Source of the DNA: Sphingobacteriaceae bacterium
GTDB taxonomy: Bacteria; Bacteroidota; Bacteroidia; UBA7662
Assembly (NCBI GenBank): GCA_013824115.1
Contig: PNNG01000004.1
Span: forward strand, 1 to 64,000
Reading direction: 5' to 3'
DNA: 64,000 bases
Of the stretch, positions 42,759-52,489 are shown piece by piece (the stretch's first letter is position 1; every line of letters starts with the position of its first letter). Under the pieces are notes generated by a model. That model did not search any database. It was given only the letters and a program-made list of their open reading frames with translations, and was not told the DNA's origin. Both the position numbers and the translations under genes were made by a program.

Positions 42759-44022
42759 ATGCACTATCGGGCTCACCGCATTCGAGGGTAATGTGGGTTA
42801 CCTCGGGCCAAATGCCAGCACGACCCGGATAGCCAATGAAGCCAAAGCCGCGGTTTACGTAGAGATATTGTTTGCCAAATTGATACAAACCTGCCCAATA
42901 AGGATAAATCCAAGAACTCGGACTCCATTTCACATAGCCCGGAATTTCAACACCGAATTGCATACCATGGGTGTGCCCCGATAGGGTAAGGTCGATGTCG
43001 TTCTTCATCCCATTTACTTGAGCTTCGAAATGCGACGGATCATGGCTCATGAGAATCTTGAATGATGCATTTTCGGTGCCTTGTAAGGCTTTTTCCAGGT
43101 CACCATATTTGGCAAATCGGCCACGAGCCCCCCAGTTTTCTACGCCTACCAAGGCTATTTGTTCGCCATCGCGTTCCAGTAGTTGGTTTTCATTGAGCAA
43201 CAGCTTCCATCCCAATTGTTTGTGGACTTGATGCATGTGCTCCAAATTAGCTTGTTTGGCAGCCTCATCGGGCCATTGGGTATAATCGCCATAATCGTGA
43301 TTGCCCAAAATGCTGAATTTGCCCCATTTGGCTTCCACCTTTGAAAGCAGCTCCATCCAGCGGTTTACCTCGTCGGTTCTGTTGTTTACCAAATCGCCGG
43401 TGAAGAAGAAATAATCGGCTTTCTGAGCATTCACCATATCTATGCCGCGCGCTACGGCTTCATAATCGCTAAACGAGCCCATGTGCATATCGCTGAGTTG
43501 CACTATGGTTGCGCCATCAAAGGCTTTGGGCAAATTGGGAAAGCGCAAACGCACTTTCCGTAGCTGGAAATTGTAGCCACCCTTGAACATGCCATAGCCC
43601 AAACTCAAAAAGGGAATGGCCGCAAAAAGAATGGCCGATTTTGCAATGAACTCAGAGCGCGACATGCCACCGCCGTTTGGTTTCACCTCCTGCTCTAACC
43701 AGCCGATTTTTCGTCCCAGCCATTGAAACATACTCCACACATCATCAAACAAAAGGAAAGGCAGCAGGCTCAGCTTGGTGAAGAACAACAGCCCAAAACC
43801 GCCAATCACGATGTTACGAAAGGCCGGGTCGCTCAGTTCGTATCCTACCACACTGAGGGCAACCAAGGACGTGTATCCCAGCAGGTTGAGTCCCCAAAAA
43901 GCCCTTTTCTGTGCCTTAGATGGCTTTTTATTGCGCTTTATTTTGTAAAGAATGCGATAAACATAGGCATCGAGCAAGAGCGAAATGCTAAAAAAAGTGA
44001 GTAAGACGTACATGGAGCGCAT
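42751..44022 (-). CDS. membrane-anchored metallophosphoesterase (YaeI-like)
   Basis: This protein has about four N-terminal membrane helices (first about 150 residues) and a C-terminal cytoplasmic or periplasmic calcineurin-like domain. Metal motifs in order are QLSDMHMGS, FTGDLVNNRTDE, LGNHDYGDY, SHDPSHFE and LSGHTHGMQ. YaeI-type enzymes act on lipid or envelope phosphodiesters; the substrate here is not known. I place the start at ATG 44022 (423 aa); ATG 44013 and a TTG at 44076 are alternatives. The M1 peptidase gene is divergent. Confidence 0.87.
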   Translation of the reverse strand: MRSMYVLLTFFSISLLLDAYVYRILYKIKRNKKPSKAQKRAFWGLNLLGYTSLVALSVVGYELSDPAFRNIVIGGFGLLFFTKLSLLPFLLFDDVWSMFQWLGRKIGWLEQEVKPNGGGMSRSEFIAKSAILFAAIPFLSLGYGMFKGGYNFQLRKVRLRFPNLPKAFDGATIVQLSDMHMGSFSDYEAVARGIDMVNAQKADYFFFTGDLVNNRTDEVNRWMELLSKVEAKWGKFSILGNHDYGDYTQWPDEAAKQANLEHMHQVHKQLGWKLLLNENQLLERDGEQIALVGVENWGARGRFAKYGDLEKALQGTENASFKILMSHDPSHFEAQVNGMKNDIDLTLSGHTHGMQFGVEIPGYVKWSPSSWIYPYWAGLYQFGKQYLYVNRGFGFIGYPGRAGIWPEVTHITLECGEPDSAST

Positions 44023-44084
44023 GTCAGATGAAACAACAAAATAATGGCTTTTCTTTAGGGAAAGTTTTAGCAACACTGTTAAAT

Positions 44085-45722
44085 ATGCGCAAATTCCTCA
44101 TGCTTGTTGGGTTAAGCCTGCTCACCATAAGCCAATTGACAGCCCAAAGTACTTTTTCGCGAAACGATAGTTTGAGAGGCAGCTTATCTCCCTGTCGCTT
44201 GAGTTACGATGTGAGTCATTATGATTTAGAGGTGCGTTTCCAAACCCTTATGGGACTTCCAGATGCATCGGGCAAGAAAGTGTATCCCATCAACGGCAGG
44301 GTTGGCTTTCAAGTAAAGCATTTGAATGAAGGACGCTGTTTGCAGCTCGATTTACAGTCGCACCTCCAGATCGATAGCATTGTTTACCAAGGCCAACGCA
44401 TTTCGTTCAGTAGCGAGGGCGCGAGTCATTTTCTGCAATGGCCTCAGGTACCTGTCGTGGGAAGCACCTCCATTTTTCAAGTTTACTACAGTGGCCATTT
44501 GATGATAGCCAAAAGACCGCCTTGGGATGGGGGTTTTGTATTCGAAAATGATGCAGCCGGAAAACCTTGGGTAGGAGTAGCGTGTGAGGGACTTGGTGCC
44601 AGCAGCTGGTGGCCTTGTAAAGACCACTTGAGTGATGAACCCGATAGCATGCGTATGACCTATCACATACCAGCGGGGACGGGGGTCCGCGTTGTGGGGA
44701 ATGGAAAGATGACTGCCAAATACACCAAGGATAATTTTGAAACATTTGTGTTTTCAGTCAGAAACAAAATAAATAGCTACAATGTGACCGTGAACATTGC
44801 CGATTACGAAACCTTTACCGATACGGTGCATTTGACACAGTCGGGCGTTCAAATACTCCAGTATGAGGTCTTAAAAGGCAACCGTGCCAAGGCCCAACAG
44901 CACTTTGAGCAAGCCCGTGCAATGCATCGTTGTTTTGAGCAGGTTTTTGGCAAATATGCCTTTTGGGAAGATGGTTTTAAAGTGGTAGAAACACCCTACT
45001 GGGGGATGGAGCACCAAAGTGCCATTGCGTATGGCAATGGATTTAAGAACAACCGCTGGGGCTTCGACTTCATTTTGGTACATGAAAGCGGTCACGAATG
45101 GTGGGGCAACAGTGTAAGTGTGGCCGACCATGCCGATATGTGGATACACGAAGGCTTTACCACCTACAGTGAAACGCTTTTGCTCGAATGCAACGACGGT
45201 TTGACCAAAGCCGAAGCTTATCTGCGGAGTCAAAAAAGCAATATTCGCAACAAGCATCCCATGGCTGGACCAGTAGGGGTAAACTTTCAGCAAAAAGACA
45301 CCGATGTGTACTACAAAGGCGCTTGGATGTTGCACACCTTGCGCAAAAGCCTATACAGCGACGAGCTTTTCTTTGAGCTTTTACGCATGTGTTACCAACA
45401 GTTCTATTTGCGTGAAATAGCCACGGCCGATATGATTGATTTTTGGTGCAGGCAGTTGGGGGAGATCTACCGGCCCTTCTTTCAAACCTATTTGTATCAA
45501 GCCGAACTGCCCCTTTTAAGGGTGGAACAGCAAATGAAAGACGGTTATTACCAGTACAAGTTAAAGTTTGAGCAAGTGGCTCCAGGTTTTCAATTGCGTT
45601 TGCCAGTTGGGGCCGAATTAATGACCGTAGGCGAAAGAGAAGTGCTCATTTATACCGAAAAGGAAGTGGCCTTTGATGCCCTCAAAAAGCACTTTTTGAT
45701 AAATGTACTGCTTATCCTTTAG
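44085..45722 (+). CDS. exported M1-family metallopeptidase
   Basis: This zinc aminopeptidase is related to leukotriene A4 hydrolase and aminopeptidase N. The active site is HESGHEWWGN followed by the second Glu ligand in HEGFTTYSE; the substrate-binding segment WGMEHQSAIAYG stands in for the GAMEN motif. The signal peptide begins at the ATG at 44085 (RKFLMLVGLSLL, cleavage after QLTAQ), so this start is chosen over the in-frame ATG at 44028. At 545 residues it lacks the long C-terminal domain of eukaryotic enzymes. Its stop overlaps a convergent gene by 4 bp. Confidence 0.9.
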   Translation: MRKFLMLVGLSLLTISQLTAQSTFSRNDSLRGSLSPCRLSYDVSHYDLEVRFQTLMGLPDASGKKVYPINGRVGFQVKHLNEGRCLQLDLQSHLQIDSIVYQGQRISFSSEGASHFLQWPQVPVVGSTSIFQVYYSGHLMIAKRPPWDGGFVFENDAAGKPWVGVACEGLGASSWWPCKDHLSDEPDSMRMTYHIPAGTGVRVVGNGKMTAKYTKDNFETFVFSVRNKINSYNVTVNIADYETFTDTVHLTQSGVQILQYEVLKGNRAKAQQHFEQARAMHRCFEQVFGKYAFWEDGFKVVETPYWGMEHQSAIAYGNGFKNNRWGFDFILVHESGHEWWGNSVSVADHADMWIHEGFTTYSETLLLECNDGLTKAEAYLRSQKSNIRNKHPMAGPVGVNFQQKDTDVYYKGAWMLHTLRKSLYSDELFFELLRMCYQQFYLREIATADMIDFWCRQLGEIYRPFFQTYLYQAELPLLRVEQQMKDGYYQYKLKFEQVAPGFQLRLPVGAELMTVGEREVLIYTEKEVAFDALKKHFLINVLLIL

Positions 45723-46276
45723 CGCAGCGACTCATGCCTTTCGAGTACAGTTTGTAGGATGATTGCACGGCGCCAATCGTCGGTACTTTCGGGTAAAAAA
45801 TCGTTGGAAGCCGGTTTTACCAATGCATCGGCAGCTTCTACTTGCTGTCGTTTTTCAATGTGCGTGGTTTTGGTAGCATACACATCTTCTATCGATTCGA
45901 GGGTTTCGAGGGAGCGTTTGTCGGCTACCACCACTTTGGGGGCTGTTTGTACCACGGGTTTGTTCGCCTTCTTAGCTAGTGGCTTTACCTCCAAACTTCT
46001 ACTCAGTGGTTCGCGTGTGGTGAGGGGCTGGGGCTTTTCCGATTTGGTTTGGGCTTGAGGTACGGGCACCGGTGTAGGAGTTGAAGCCGGTCGAGCAGGT
46101 TTTTCTTCGCCCAAAGCATCCCCAAAAATCTCCTTCATCCACTCGGGCACCTCAGCTTTTTCGGTTTTTGGGGCGCTGTTTTGTGGTTTTTTACTATCCT
46201 TGTTGCTCTTTTTCCACCAGTTGTAAATGGAGTAGGCCACAACGGCTAAAAGATATACGAGGGTAGGTGCATCCAT
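45719..46276 (-). CDS. hypothetical protein with one membrane helix and Pro/Lys-rich linker
   Basis: This 185-residue protein is not recognised. A single hydrophobic helix at about 5-18 is followed by a positively charged segment, suggesting an N-in membrane anchor. The middle (about 30-120) is low-complexity, rich in Pro, Lys, Thr and Glu, and probably disordered. The C-terminal about 60 residues form a helical segment ending DDWRRAIILQTVLERHESLR. A perfect -7 box lies 20 nt upstream. The smc gene is divergent. Confidence 0.75.
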   Translation of the reverse strand: MDAPTLVYLLAVVAYSIYNWWKKSNKDSKKPQNSAPKTEKAEVPEWMKEIFGDALGEEKPARPASTPTPVPVPQAQTKSEKPQPLTTREPLSRSLEVKPLAKKANKPVVQTAPKVVVADKRSLETLESIEDVYATKTTHIEKRQQVEAADALVKPASNDFLPESTDDWRRAIILQTVLERHESLR

Positions 46277-46296
46277 GTTTTGCAAAAGCTGAAACT

Positions 46297-46304
46297 CAAA
46301 GTTA
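46297..46304 (-). promoter_or_regulatory. -7 promoter box of the 45719 gene
   Basis: TAACTTTG on the minus strand is a perfect match 20 nt before the ATG at 46276. Confidence 0.5.
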
Positions 46305-46352
46305 AGCGCAAAACACTAATGGTGGGAGTAGACAAAGAGGATTGTTAGAGAT

Positions 46353-49300
46353 ATGCGGTTAAAATCCATTGAAATCAAAGGCTTTAAGAGCTTTGGCGAC
46401 AAAGTAACCATCCATTTTAACGATGGCGTGACGGGCATTGTGGGTCCGAACGGTTGCGGCAAAAGCAATGTGGTGGATGCCATGCGCTGGGTGCTGGGCG
46501 AACAGAAATCGCGTATGCTGCGAAGCGATAAAATGGAAAACGTTCTGTTTAACGGCACCAAAAGCCGCAAACAGGCGCATTTGGCCGAGGTACACCTCAG
46601 TTTTGAGAACTCCAAAAACATCCTGCCTACCGAGTTCAACGAAGTTACCATTACCCGCAAGTTGTACCGTTCGGGTGAAAGCGAATACCAACTCAACGGG
46701 GTGAATTGTCGCCTCAAAGACATCACCAGCCTTTTCCTCGATACCGGCATTGGAAGCGATTCGTATGCCATCATGGAGTTGAAGATGATCGACGACATCC
46801 TCAACGACAAAGAAAACTCACGTCGCCTGCTTTTCGAGGAAGCTTCGGGTGTTTCGAAGTATAAAATCCGCAAAAAAGAAACCCTCAGCAAGCTGCAGGA
46901 CACCGAAAACGACCTTGATCGGGTAGAAGACCTGCTCTTTGAAATTGATAAAAACATGCGGATGCTGCAATCGCAAGCCCGCAAAACCGAGCGCTACTAC
47001 AAGATGCGCGACGATTATCGTCAGGCCAGTCTCGATTTGGCATACTACAGCTTGCTGGGTTTCAAGCAGCAATTGGCCGATGAAATGTCGAAAGAAACGG
47101 CCTTGCGCGACAAAAAATCGGGTATAGAAGCCGCCATTCAGCAGGACGAAGCCAGCATTCAGGCGGTCAAACTACAAATCACCGATAAGGAAAAATTGCT
47201 CTCATCGCGACAAAAGGCCACCAACGAGCACATTGCTGCCATCAGGCAATATGAAAACGAGCAACGTTTGCAAAACGAACGCCATCGCTTTTTAACAGAT
47301 AAGGAGCAGAGCCTGCAAAAGCAGCTGCGCGATGATGCCGAACACCTCAAATATGTGACCGAAGAGCTGAAGAAGCTGGCCAGTCAATTGGAAGAAGTAG
47401 GCAGTGCCGTGCAACAAAAAGATGCCGATGCCAAGTCTAAACAGGCGCTTTTAGAATCCACCCGCCTGCAGCACAAAGAGCTGCAACAGCGCAATCAACA
47501 GCAGCAATCGGCCTTGCAACAACAGCGCCAACAAATGCACCAGTTGGAGAAAGAAACGGCTGTTTATCGCATGCAATTGGAGTCGCTAAAGCAGGAGATC
47601 GACCGCAACCGGGCCGACCGTGAGCAGAAAGAGACGGAATTCGATGCCTTTGGAATGAGTGTGGAGGAGCTCCAAAAGCTCACCAACCAAACCCAAGCCG
47701 ATTTGGCCGACCGACAGGCAGCTGAAGCAGCCTTGCAGGAGCAATTGCGCCACCTGCGGGCCAATATGGATCAAGGCAAGGTGCGGGTAATAGAGCTGAA
47801 CCGTAAACTCGACCAACTTACCAACGAACACAACCTCACCAAAAGCCTGGTCGATAACCTCGAAGGCTACCCCGAGTCGCTCAAATTCCTGAAGAAAAGT
47901 ACAGCTTGGACCAAAAACGCCCATTTGTTGAGCGATGTGCTGTCGGTACAACCCGAGTTCAAGGCCGCTATTGAAAACTACCTCGAGCCCTATTTGAACT
48001 ATTACGTGGTGAACACTTATGCCGAAGCCAGGGCGGGCGTAGACTTACTCAGTGATTCGGGCAAGGGCCGCGCCAGCTTTTTTGTACTCGAGGCCTTTGA
48101 ACGGGTGAAGCAAATGGTGCCGCATATGCTGCCCGATTGCACTGATGCCCTCAGTGTGACCGAATGCGATTTGCCCTATGCCAATCTGATTAACCATCTG
48201 CTGGGCAATGTGTATTTGTGCGCAGCCGAAGACTTTGAATCGGCCATCAAAACGCACAGCGCCAAACATCCGGGCATAGTGCTTATCAGTAAGTCGGGGC
48301 GTTATACGGGCACCGGACTGAGCCTTTCGGGCGGATCGCTCGGACTTTTTGAAGGTAAGCGTCTTGGCCGCAAGCGCAACCTCGAAATATTGCAAAAAGA
48401 CATTCAGAAAACCGAAGCCCGTGTGAAGGAAGAGCAGGACCTTTTGCTCAAACTGCAACGCCAGGAAACGGAAGCACAAGCCAGTTCGCAAGCGGCTTTG
48501 ATTGAGGAACTGAAGGTGCGTTTCAATAAGCAGGAACGTGAGTTGGCCTTGTTGCTCAGTCAGCAAGACCAACACCGCAAATTCCTCGATGCCAATAAAA
48601 ACAGAAGCGACGAATTAGAGTCAAAGCTCAAGGAATCAGCTGATAAACTCACGGAAGCTGAACCTGTACTTGCAGATTTGATAACTGAAGTAGATGCCTT
48701 GCAAAGCGCCTCAGCGGCCACCCAACAGCAGTATCAAGAAGTGAACGAACGATTGCAGCAGCAGTCGAATGCATTTAACCAGGCCAATATTACATATCAC
48801 CAGGAGTACAATCGCTTGAGCAATTTGCAGAAAGACCGCGATTTCAAAAACAGCCAGATTGAAGTTTTGAACAAGCGCACCACTGAAAACACCAAGCTTT
48901 TGGCCGATGTGCAACAGGAGGTGAAGAATATCTTGAGCCATACCGATTTCAGCGACACCAAATTGCTCGACATGTACGAGCAAAAAGAAGCCATGGAAAA
49001 GGGAGTGCAAGAGGCCGAAGTAGATTACTACAAGGAAAAGGGCAAACTCGACGAGATTGAAAATCACGTCCGCGATTTGCGCCGCGAAAAGGAGCAAACC
49101 GATTTGCTGCTGCAACAGCTGCAAGAGCAAGCCAATCAGCTGCGTTTGCAAGAAAATGGATTAATGGAGCGCCTTTCTGTGGAATTTGAAGTCGATACGG
49201 ATGCACTGCGAGCACGTGAAACTGCTCCAGATAGTGACGAAAAAAGTCTCCGCACTTCCGTAACGGAGATGAAGCAAAAGCTCGACAATTTTGGCCCCAT

Positions 49301-49901
49301 CAATCCCATGGCTGTGGAGGCTTACCGCGAGATAGAAGAACGCCACACCTTCATCACCACGCAGAAAAACGATTTACTGCAGGCCAAAACCTCTTTGCTT
49401 CAAACCATTTCAGAGATTGATGAAACCGCCCGCGAGAAGTTCATGGCGGCCTTCACCAGCATCCGTGAAAACTTCATCCGGGTATTCCGTTCGCTTTTTA
49501 CCGAAGAAGATACCTGTGATTTGGTGCTTACCGATCCCGATCAGCCCTTAGAATCAGCTATCAACATCATTGCCAGGCCCAAAGGCAAAAAGCCCTTGAC
49601 CATCAATCAGCTTTCGGGAGGAGAGAAGACCCTTACGGCAACGGCTCTGCTTTTTGCCATTTACCTGTTTAAGCCAGCACCTTTCTGCATTTTCGACGAG
49701 GTGGACGCGCCATTGGATGACCAAAACATCGACAAATTCAACCGCCTTATCCGCAAATTCAGCGAGCATTCGCAATTCATCATTGTAACCCACAACAAAA
49801 AGACCATGGAAACAACCGACATTATTTACGGGGTAACCATGGTGGAGCAAGGCGTCAGCAGGGTGGTTCCGGTCGATTTTAGAGGTTTGGTGCTCAATTG
49901 A
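46353..49901 (+). CDS. smc: chromosome segregation protein SMC
   Basis: This is the condensin ATPase that organises and segregates the chromosome. Walker A is GPNGCGKSNVV (residues 31-41). Two long coiled coils (about 170-500 and 670-1000, very rich in Gln, Lys and Glu) flank a hinge domain (about 510-660, with SVQPEFKAAIENYLEPYLNY). The C-terminal head has LSGGEKTLTATALL (about 1087) and Walker B FCIFDEVDAPLDD. The length of 1182 is standard. No scpA or scpB is in the window. The end overlaps the DCC gene by 8 bp. Confidence 0.96.
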   Translation: MRLKSIEIKGFKSFGDKVTIHFNDGVTGIVGPNGCGKSNVVDAMRWVLGEQKSRMLRSDKMENVLFNGTKSRKQAHLAEVHLSFENSKNILPTEFNEVTITRKLYRSGESEYQLNGVNCRLKDITSLFLDTGIGSDSYAIMELKMIDDILNDKENSRRLLFEEASGVSKYKIRKKETLSKLQDTENDLDRVEDLLFEIDKNMRMLQSQARKTERYYKMRDDYRQASLDLAYYSLLGFKQQLADEMSKETALRDKKSGIEAAIQQDEASIQAVKLQITDKEKLLSSRQKATNEHIAAIRQYENEQRLQNERHRFLTDKEQSLQKQLRDDAEHLKYVTEELKKLASQLEEVGSAVQQKDADAKSKQALLESTRLQHKELQQRNQQQQSALQQQRQQMHQLEKETAVYRMQLESLKQEIDRNRADREQKETEFDAFGMSVEELQKLTNQTQADLADRQAAEAALQEQLRHLRANMDQGKVRVIELNRKLDQLTNEHNLTKSLVDNLEGYPESLKFLKKSTAWTKNAHLLSDVLSVQPEFKAAIENYLEPYLNYYVVNTYAEARAGVDLLSDSGKGRASFFVLEAFERVKQMVPHMLPDCTDALSVTECDLPYANLINHLLGNVYLCAAEDFESAIKTHSAKHPGIVLISKSGRYTGTGLSLSGGSLGLFEGKRLGRKRNLEILQKDIQKTEARVKEEQDLLLKLQRQETEAQASSQAALIEELKVRFNKQERELALLLSQQDQHRKFLDANKNRSDELESKLKESADKLTEAEPVLADLITEVDALQSASAATQQQYQEVNERLQQQSNAFNQANITYHQEYNRLSNLQKDRDFKNSQIEVLNKRTTENTKLLADVQQEVKNILSHTDFSDTKLLDMYEQKEAMEKGVQEAEVDYYKEKGKLDEIENHVRDLRREKEQTDLLLQQLQEQANQLRLQENGLMERLSVEFEVDTDALRARETAPDSDEKSLRTSVTEMKQKLDNFGPINPMAVEAYREIEERHTFITTQKNDLLQAKTSLLQTISEIDETAREKFMAAFTSIRENFIRVFRSLFTEEDTCDLVLTDPDQPLESAINIIARPKGKKPLTINQLSGGEKTLTATALLFAIYLFKPAPFCIFDEVDAPLDDQNIDKFNRLIRKFSEHSQFIIVTHNKKTMETTDIIYGVTMVEQGVSRVVPVDFRGLVLN

Positions 49902-50280
49902 GCAAACAGCCTTGCAATTCGGGCGTTGGCAGGGGACAAGCATCGTACTTTCCAAACCAACGGTAACGGTTTCTAGCAATGTAGCGATACACCACATTGC
50001 GTATGGGGGCTGGAATTATCCAAAAAATCCCAAGCAAAGCCCATAATCCGCCCAAAATGCCCATCATTTTGAGGAAGGCAGCCGATTCTTTGTAGGTGCG
50101 GTCGTCCAAAACAAGCAATACCGAATCGGGTGCATCGCTTTTCAGCTGGCGTTCGCTACTCCATGAACTATCGAAAGTGGTAAAATAAAACTGCCGCTTG
50201 TGGTCGTGGCGGAGCAGAAACTGCACCGACCAGTGACACAAGCGGCAGTGGCCGTCGAATACGATTACGGGTTTGTTCAT
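49894..50280 (-). CDS. DCC-family thiol-disulfide oxidoreductase
   Basis: This is a 128-residue protein of the DCC/DUF393 family, named after its N-terminal DxxCxxC motif, here FDGHCRLCHWSV (Cys12, Cys15). A thioredoxin-like role is likely but the substrate is unknown. A hydrophobic segment at about 70-90 may contact the membrane. The start overlaps the DUF349 gene's stop by 4 bp, so both are in one operon. Confidence 0.88.
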   Translation of the reverse strand: MNKPVIVFDGHCRLCHWSVQFLLRHDHKRQFYFTTFDSSWSSERQLKSDAPDSVLLVLDDRTYKESAAFLKMMGILGGLWALLGIFWIIPAPIRNVVYRYIARNRYRWFGKYDACPLPTPELQGCLLN

Positions 50281-52391
50281 GCGTCGCGCAACACCAGCAA
50301 CTTTTGATGAAGTTGCTCGAGTTCAATACGCGCTTTGGCTATTTTTTGTTCAATTTCCTTTTTCAACAAATCGGCATTTTTAGAAGCTGCAAAGAAGCCC
50401 ATATTGTTCTCCCAAAGCAAAATGTCGTTTTTGAGCGCACTGATGCGGTTCTGAATCTGGAATTGCTCCTTACGCAGCGCTTTGTCGCCATCTTTTCCCG
50501 ACTTCAGGTTCTCCACCTTGTTCTGGAAATTCATCTTGGTTTTTTCATTTTGCGACAACTTGAGCTCATCCCAATGCAAGTTGAGGGCTTTGCGATAGCG
50601 CTCATTGATATCTGCTTTCTGCTTCAGTGGAATAAAGCCTATTTCTGCCCAACTGCGTTGGAAGGCCTTTAATTGTTCCAAATCGGCACGCTGGTCACCC
50701 GTGGCAATAAATTGCTCAATTTGCTCTATTAGCTCAATTTTGGCTTTGAGATTGTCTTCCTGTCGGGCATCCTGACCACTGAAATGCTGGTTTTTACGCT
50801 CAAAGAAATGGTCGCAAGCGGCACGGAAACGGTTCCATATTTTGTCGCTGGCTTTGCGGTTCACTGCGCCTACTTTTTTCCATTCTTTCTGCAGTTGAAT
50901 GATGGCGTCGGTAGTAGCTTTCCAGTCTTCACTATGCATCAGTGCTTCTGCTTGCTGGCAAAGGGCTTCTTTGGCCTGCAGGTTTTCATGTTGCTCAGAG
51001 CGAATGGTTTTGTAGAACTGGTTCTTAGCCATGTAAAACGCATCGGTGGCCTGCTTAAAGCGTCTCCATATTTCTGAATTTTGCGCTTTTGGGGCAAAAC
51101 CTATGGTTTTCCATGCAGCCATAATGGCGTCGGAACTTTCCGACAGCTTTTGCCAGCCGCTGTGCTCTTTGGGCAATTGGCTTAAAAGCGCTTCCATTTG
51201 CTCACAAAGCGCTTGCTTTTTGGTGAGGTTTTCGGTGCGCTCGGCATCAATGCTGCCATAGAAAGTTTTGCGCTTGTCGTATATCTTATCAGAAGCAGCT
51301 TTAAAACGCTCCCAAATGGTTTCTTTTTGTTCGCGAGGAACTGGTCCCAATTGTTTCCAATGCTCGTGCAAGGTATTGAGGGTTTCTACTGCTTTTTTGA
51401 TGCTTTGTTCGAGCAACAGTTCTTCCGCCTTTTCGCAGAGCTCAATTTTGCCTTCGAGGTTCTTTTGTAAATCAAGTTCCTTCAACTCGCGATTGATGCG
51501 CAAATTGTCGTAAAATTTATCGATAAGGAAATGGTACCGCTGCCATTGCTCGTTGCGCTGGGCAGGGGTAACCGGACCTATTTCTTTCCACTGGGCTTGT
51601 ACTTGCCGTAATGCATCAATATCGGTAATGCCTTTGGTTTCTTCGTCTTCAATGAGTTGCTGCAGTTGTCCCAACAGCTTCTCTTTGAGTTGATAATTGG
51701 TTACCAAGGCCTGTTCTCTGCTCTCTTTCTCTCTTTGCCTCCGCTGCATGTATTTGGCGTTGGTATCTAAAAAGAGCAAATGCAGGGGATTGGCGTTAGG
51801 GGCAAAATCTTCTTCTTTATTGCCGGCTTCCAAAAACGAAGCCAATTTTTCTTTGCGCTCCGTTTGGAAGTGGTGTTCAATCATACCGCGTAGCACCGAC
51901 ATCTTGCTGCGAATTTCGCTCAGGTTATCGGCTTTCGAAGTTTCTACAAACAAACCAATCAGTTGCTCAATGTCGAGATTGGCAAAAGAAGCCTCATCGT
52001 GCTCTTCTTCTACATGCTCTTCATGCTCCTCTTCTACATCATCGGCCGGCTCGGCTGCGGTGATTGCTGCCGCCACCTCTGCTATTGAGGCTTCGTCGGC
52101 AGCTTCTTCCACAGGTGCTGTTTGCTCCACCGCTTCTGCAGCCACTGGGTTAGCTTCTTCCATGGCAGGTTCCACGGTTTCTTCAGCTGCCACGGTTTCG
52201 GCAATTTCGGGCGTTGATACTGCTTCCTCCACAACCATTTCGGGTGCTGGAGTAACGGGAGTGTCCAATACTGCTTCCTCGGAGGCCATTTCAGGCGCAA
52301 GGTTTTCAGTAGGAGTCATCTCGGGCTGTGCTGCATTTTTGTCTGCCTCAAATGCCCCGGATGTGTTTTCTTTGTGATCGATTTCGCTCAT
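50277..52391 (-). CDS. DUF349 repeat protein
   Basis: This protein of about 704 residues has a strongly acidic, Ala/Glu/Pro/Val-rich, probably disordered N-terminal region (about 1-135), then about five or six helical DUF349 repeats. Each repeat has a spaced Trp pattern such as WKEIGPVTPAQRNEQWQRYH, WKQLGPVPREQKETIWERFK and WAEIGFIPLKQKADINERYR. The C-terminus is a coiled coil. DUF349 proteins are of unknown function; some relate to RNA polymerase or stress proteins. I use the ATG at 52391; the 35-codon extension upstream crosses a -7-like TAATTTTC box (52430-52437). The HMG-CoA lyase gene is divergent. Confidence 0.87.
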   Translation of the reverse strand: MSEIDHKENTSGAFEADKNAAQPEMTPTENLAPEMASEEAVLDTPVTPAPEMVVEEAVSTPEIAETVAAEETVEPAMEEANPVAAEAVEQTAPVEEAADEASIAEVAAAITAAEPADDVEEEHEEHVEEEHDEASFANLDIEQLIGLFVETSKADNLSEIRSKMSVLRGMIEHHFQTERKEKLASFLEAGNKEEDFAPNANPLHLLFLDTNAKYMQRRQREKESREQALVTNYQLKEKLLGQLQQLIEDEETKGITDIDALRQVQAQWKEIGPVTPAQRNEQWQRYHFLIDKFYDNLRINRELKELDLQKNLEGKIELCEKAEELLLEQSIKKAVETLNTLHEHWKQLGPVPREQKETIWERFKAASDKIYDKRKTFYGSIDAERTENLTKKQALCEQMEALLSQLPKEHSGWQKLSESSDAIMAAWKTIGFAPKAQNSEIWRRFKQATDAFYMAKNQFYKTIRSEQHENLQAKEALCQQAEALMHSEDWKATTDAIIQLQKEWKKVGAVNRKASDKIWNRFRAACDHFFERKNQHFSGQDARQEDNLKAKIELIEQIEQFIATGDQRADLEQLKAFQRSWAEIGFIPLKQKADINERYRKALNLHWDELKLSQNEKTKMNFQNKVENLKSGKDGDKALRKEQFQIQNRISALKNDILLWENNMGFFAASKNADLLKKEIEQKIAKARIELEQLHQKLLVLRDA

Positions 52392-52489
52392 TGATTCGCG
52401 CTTGATGCGGGTATGGTTGTAAAAACGCCGAAAATTACAACCATTTGGCCCAAATTCAAAGCAAATCGCAAAACAACTCGGTCGCATCC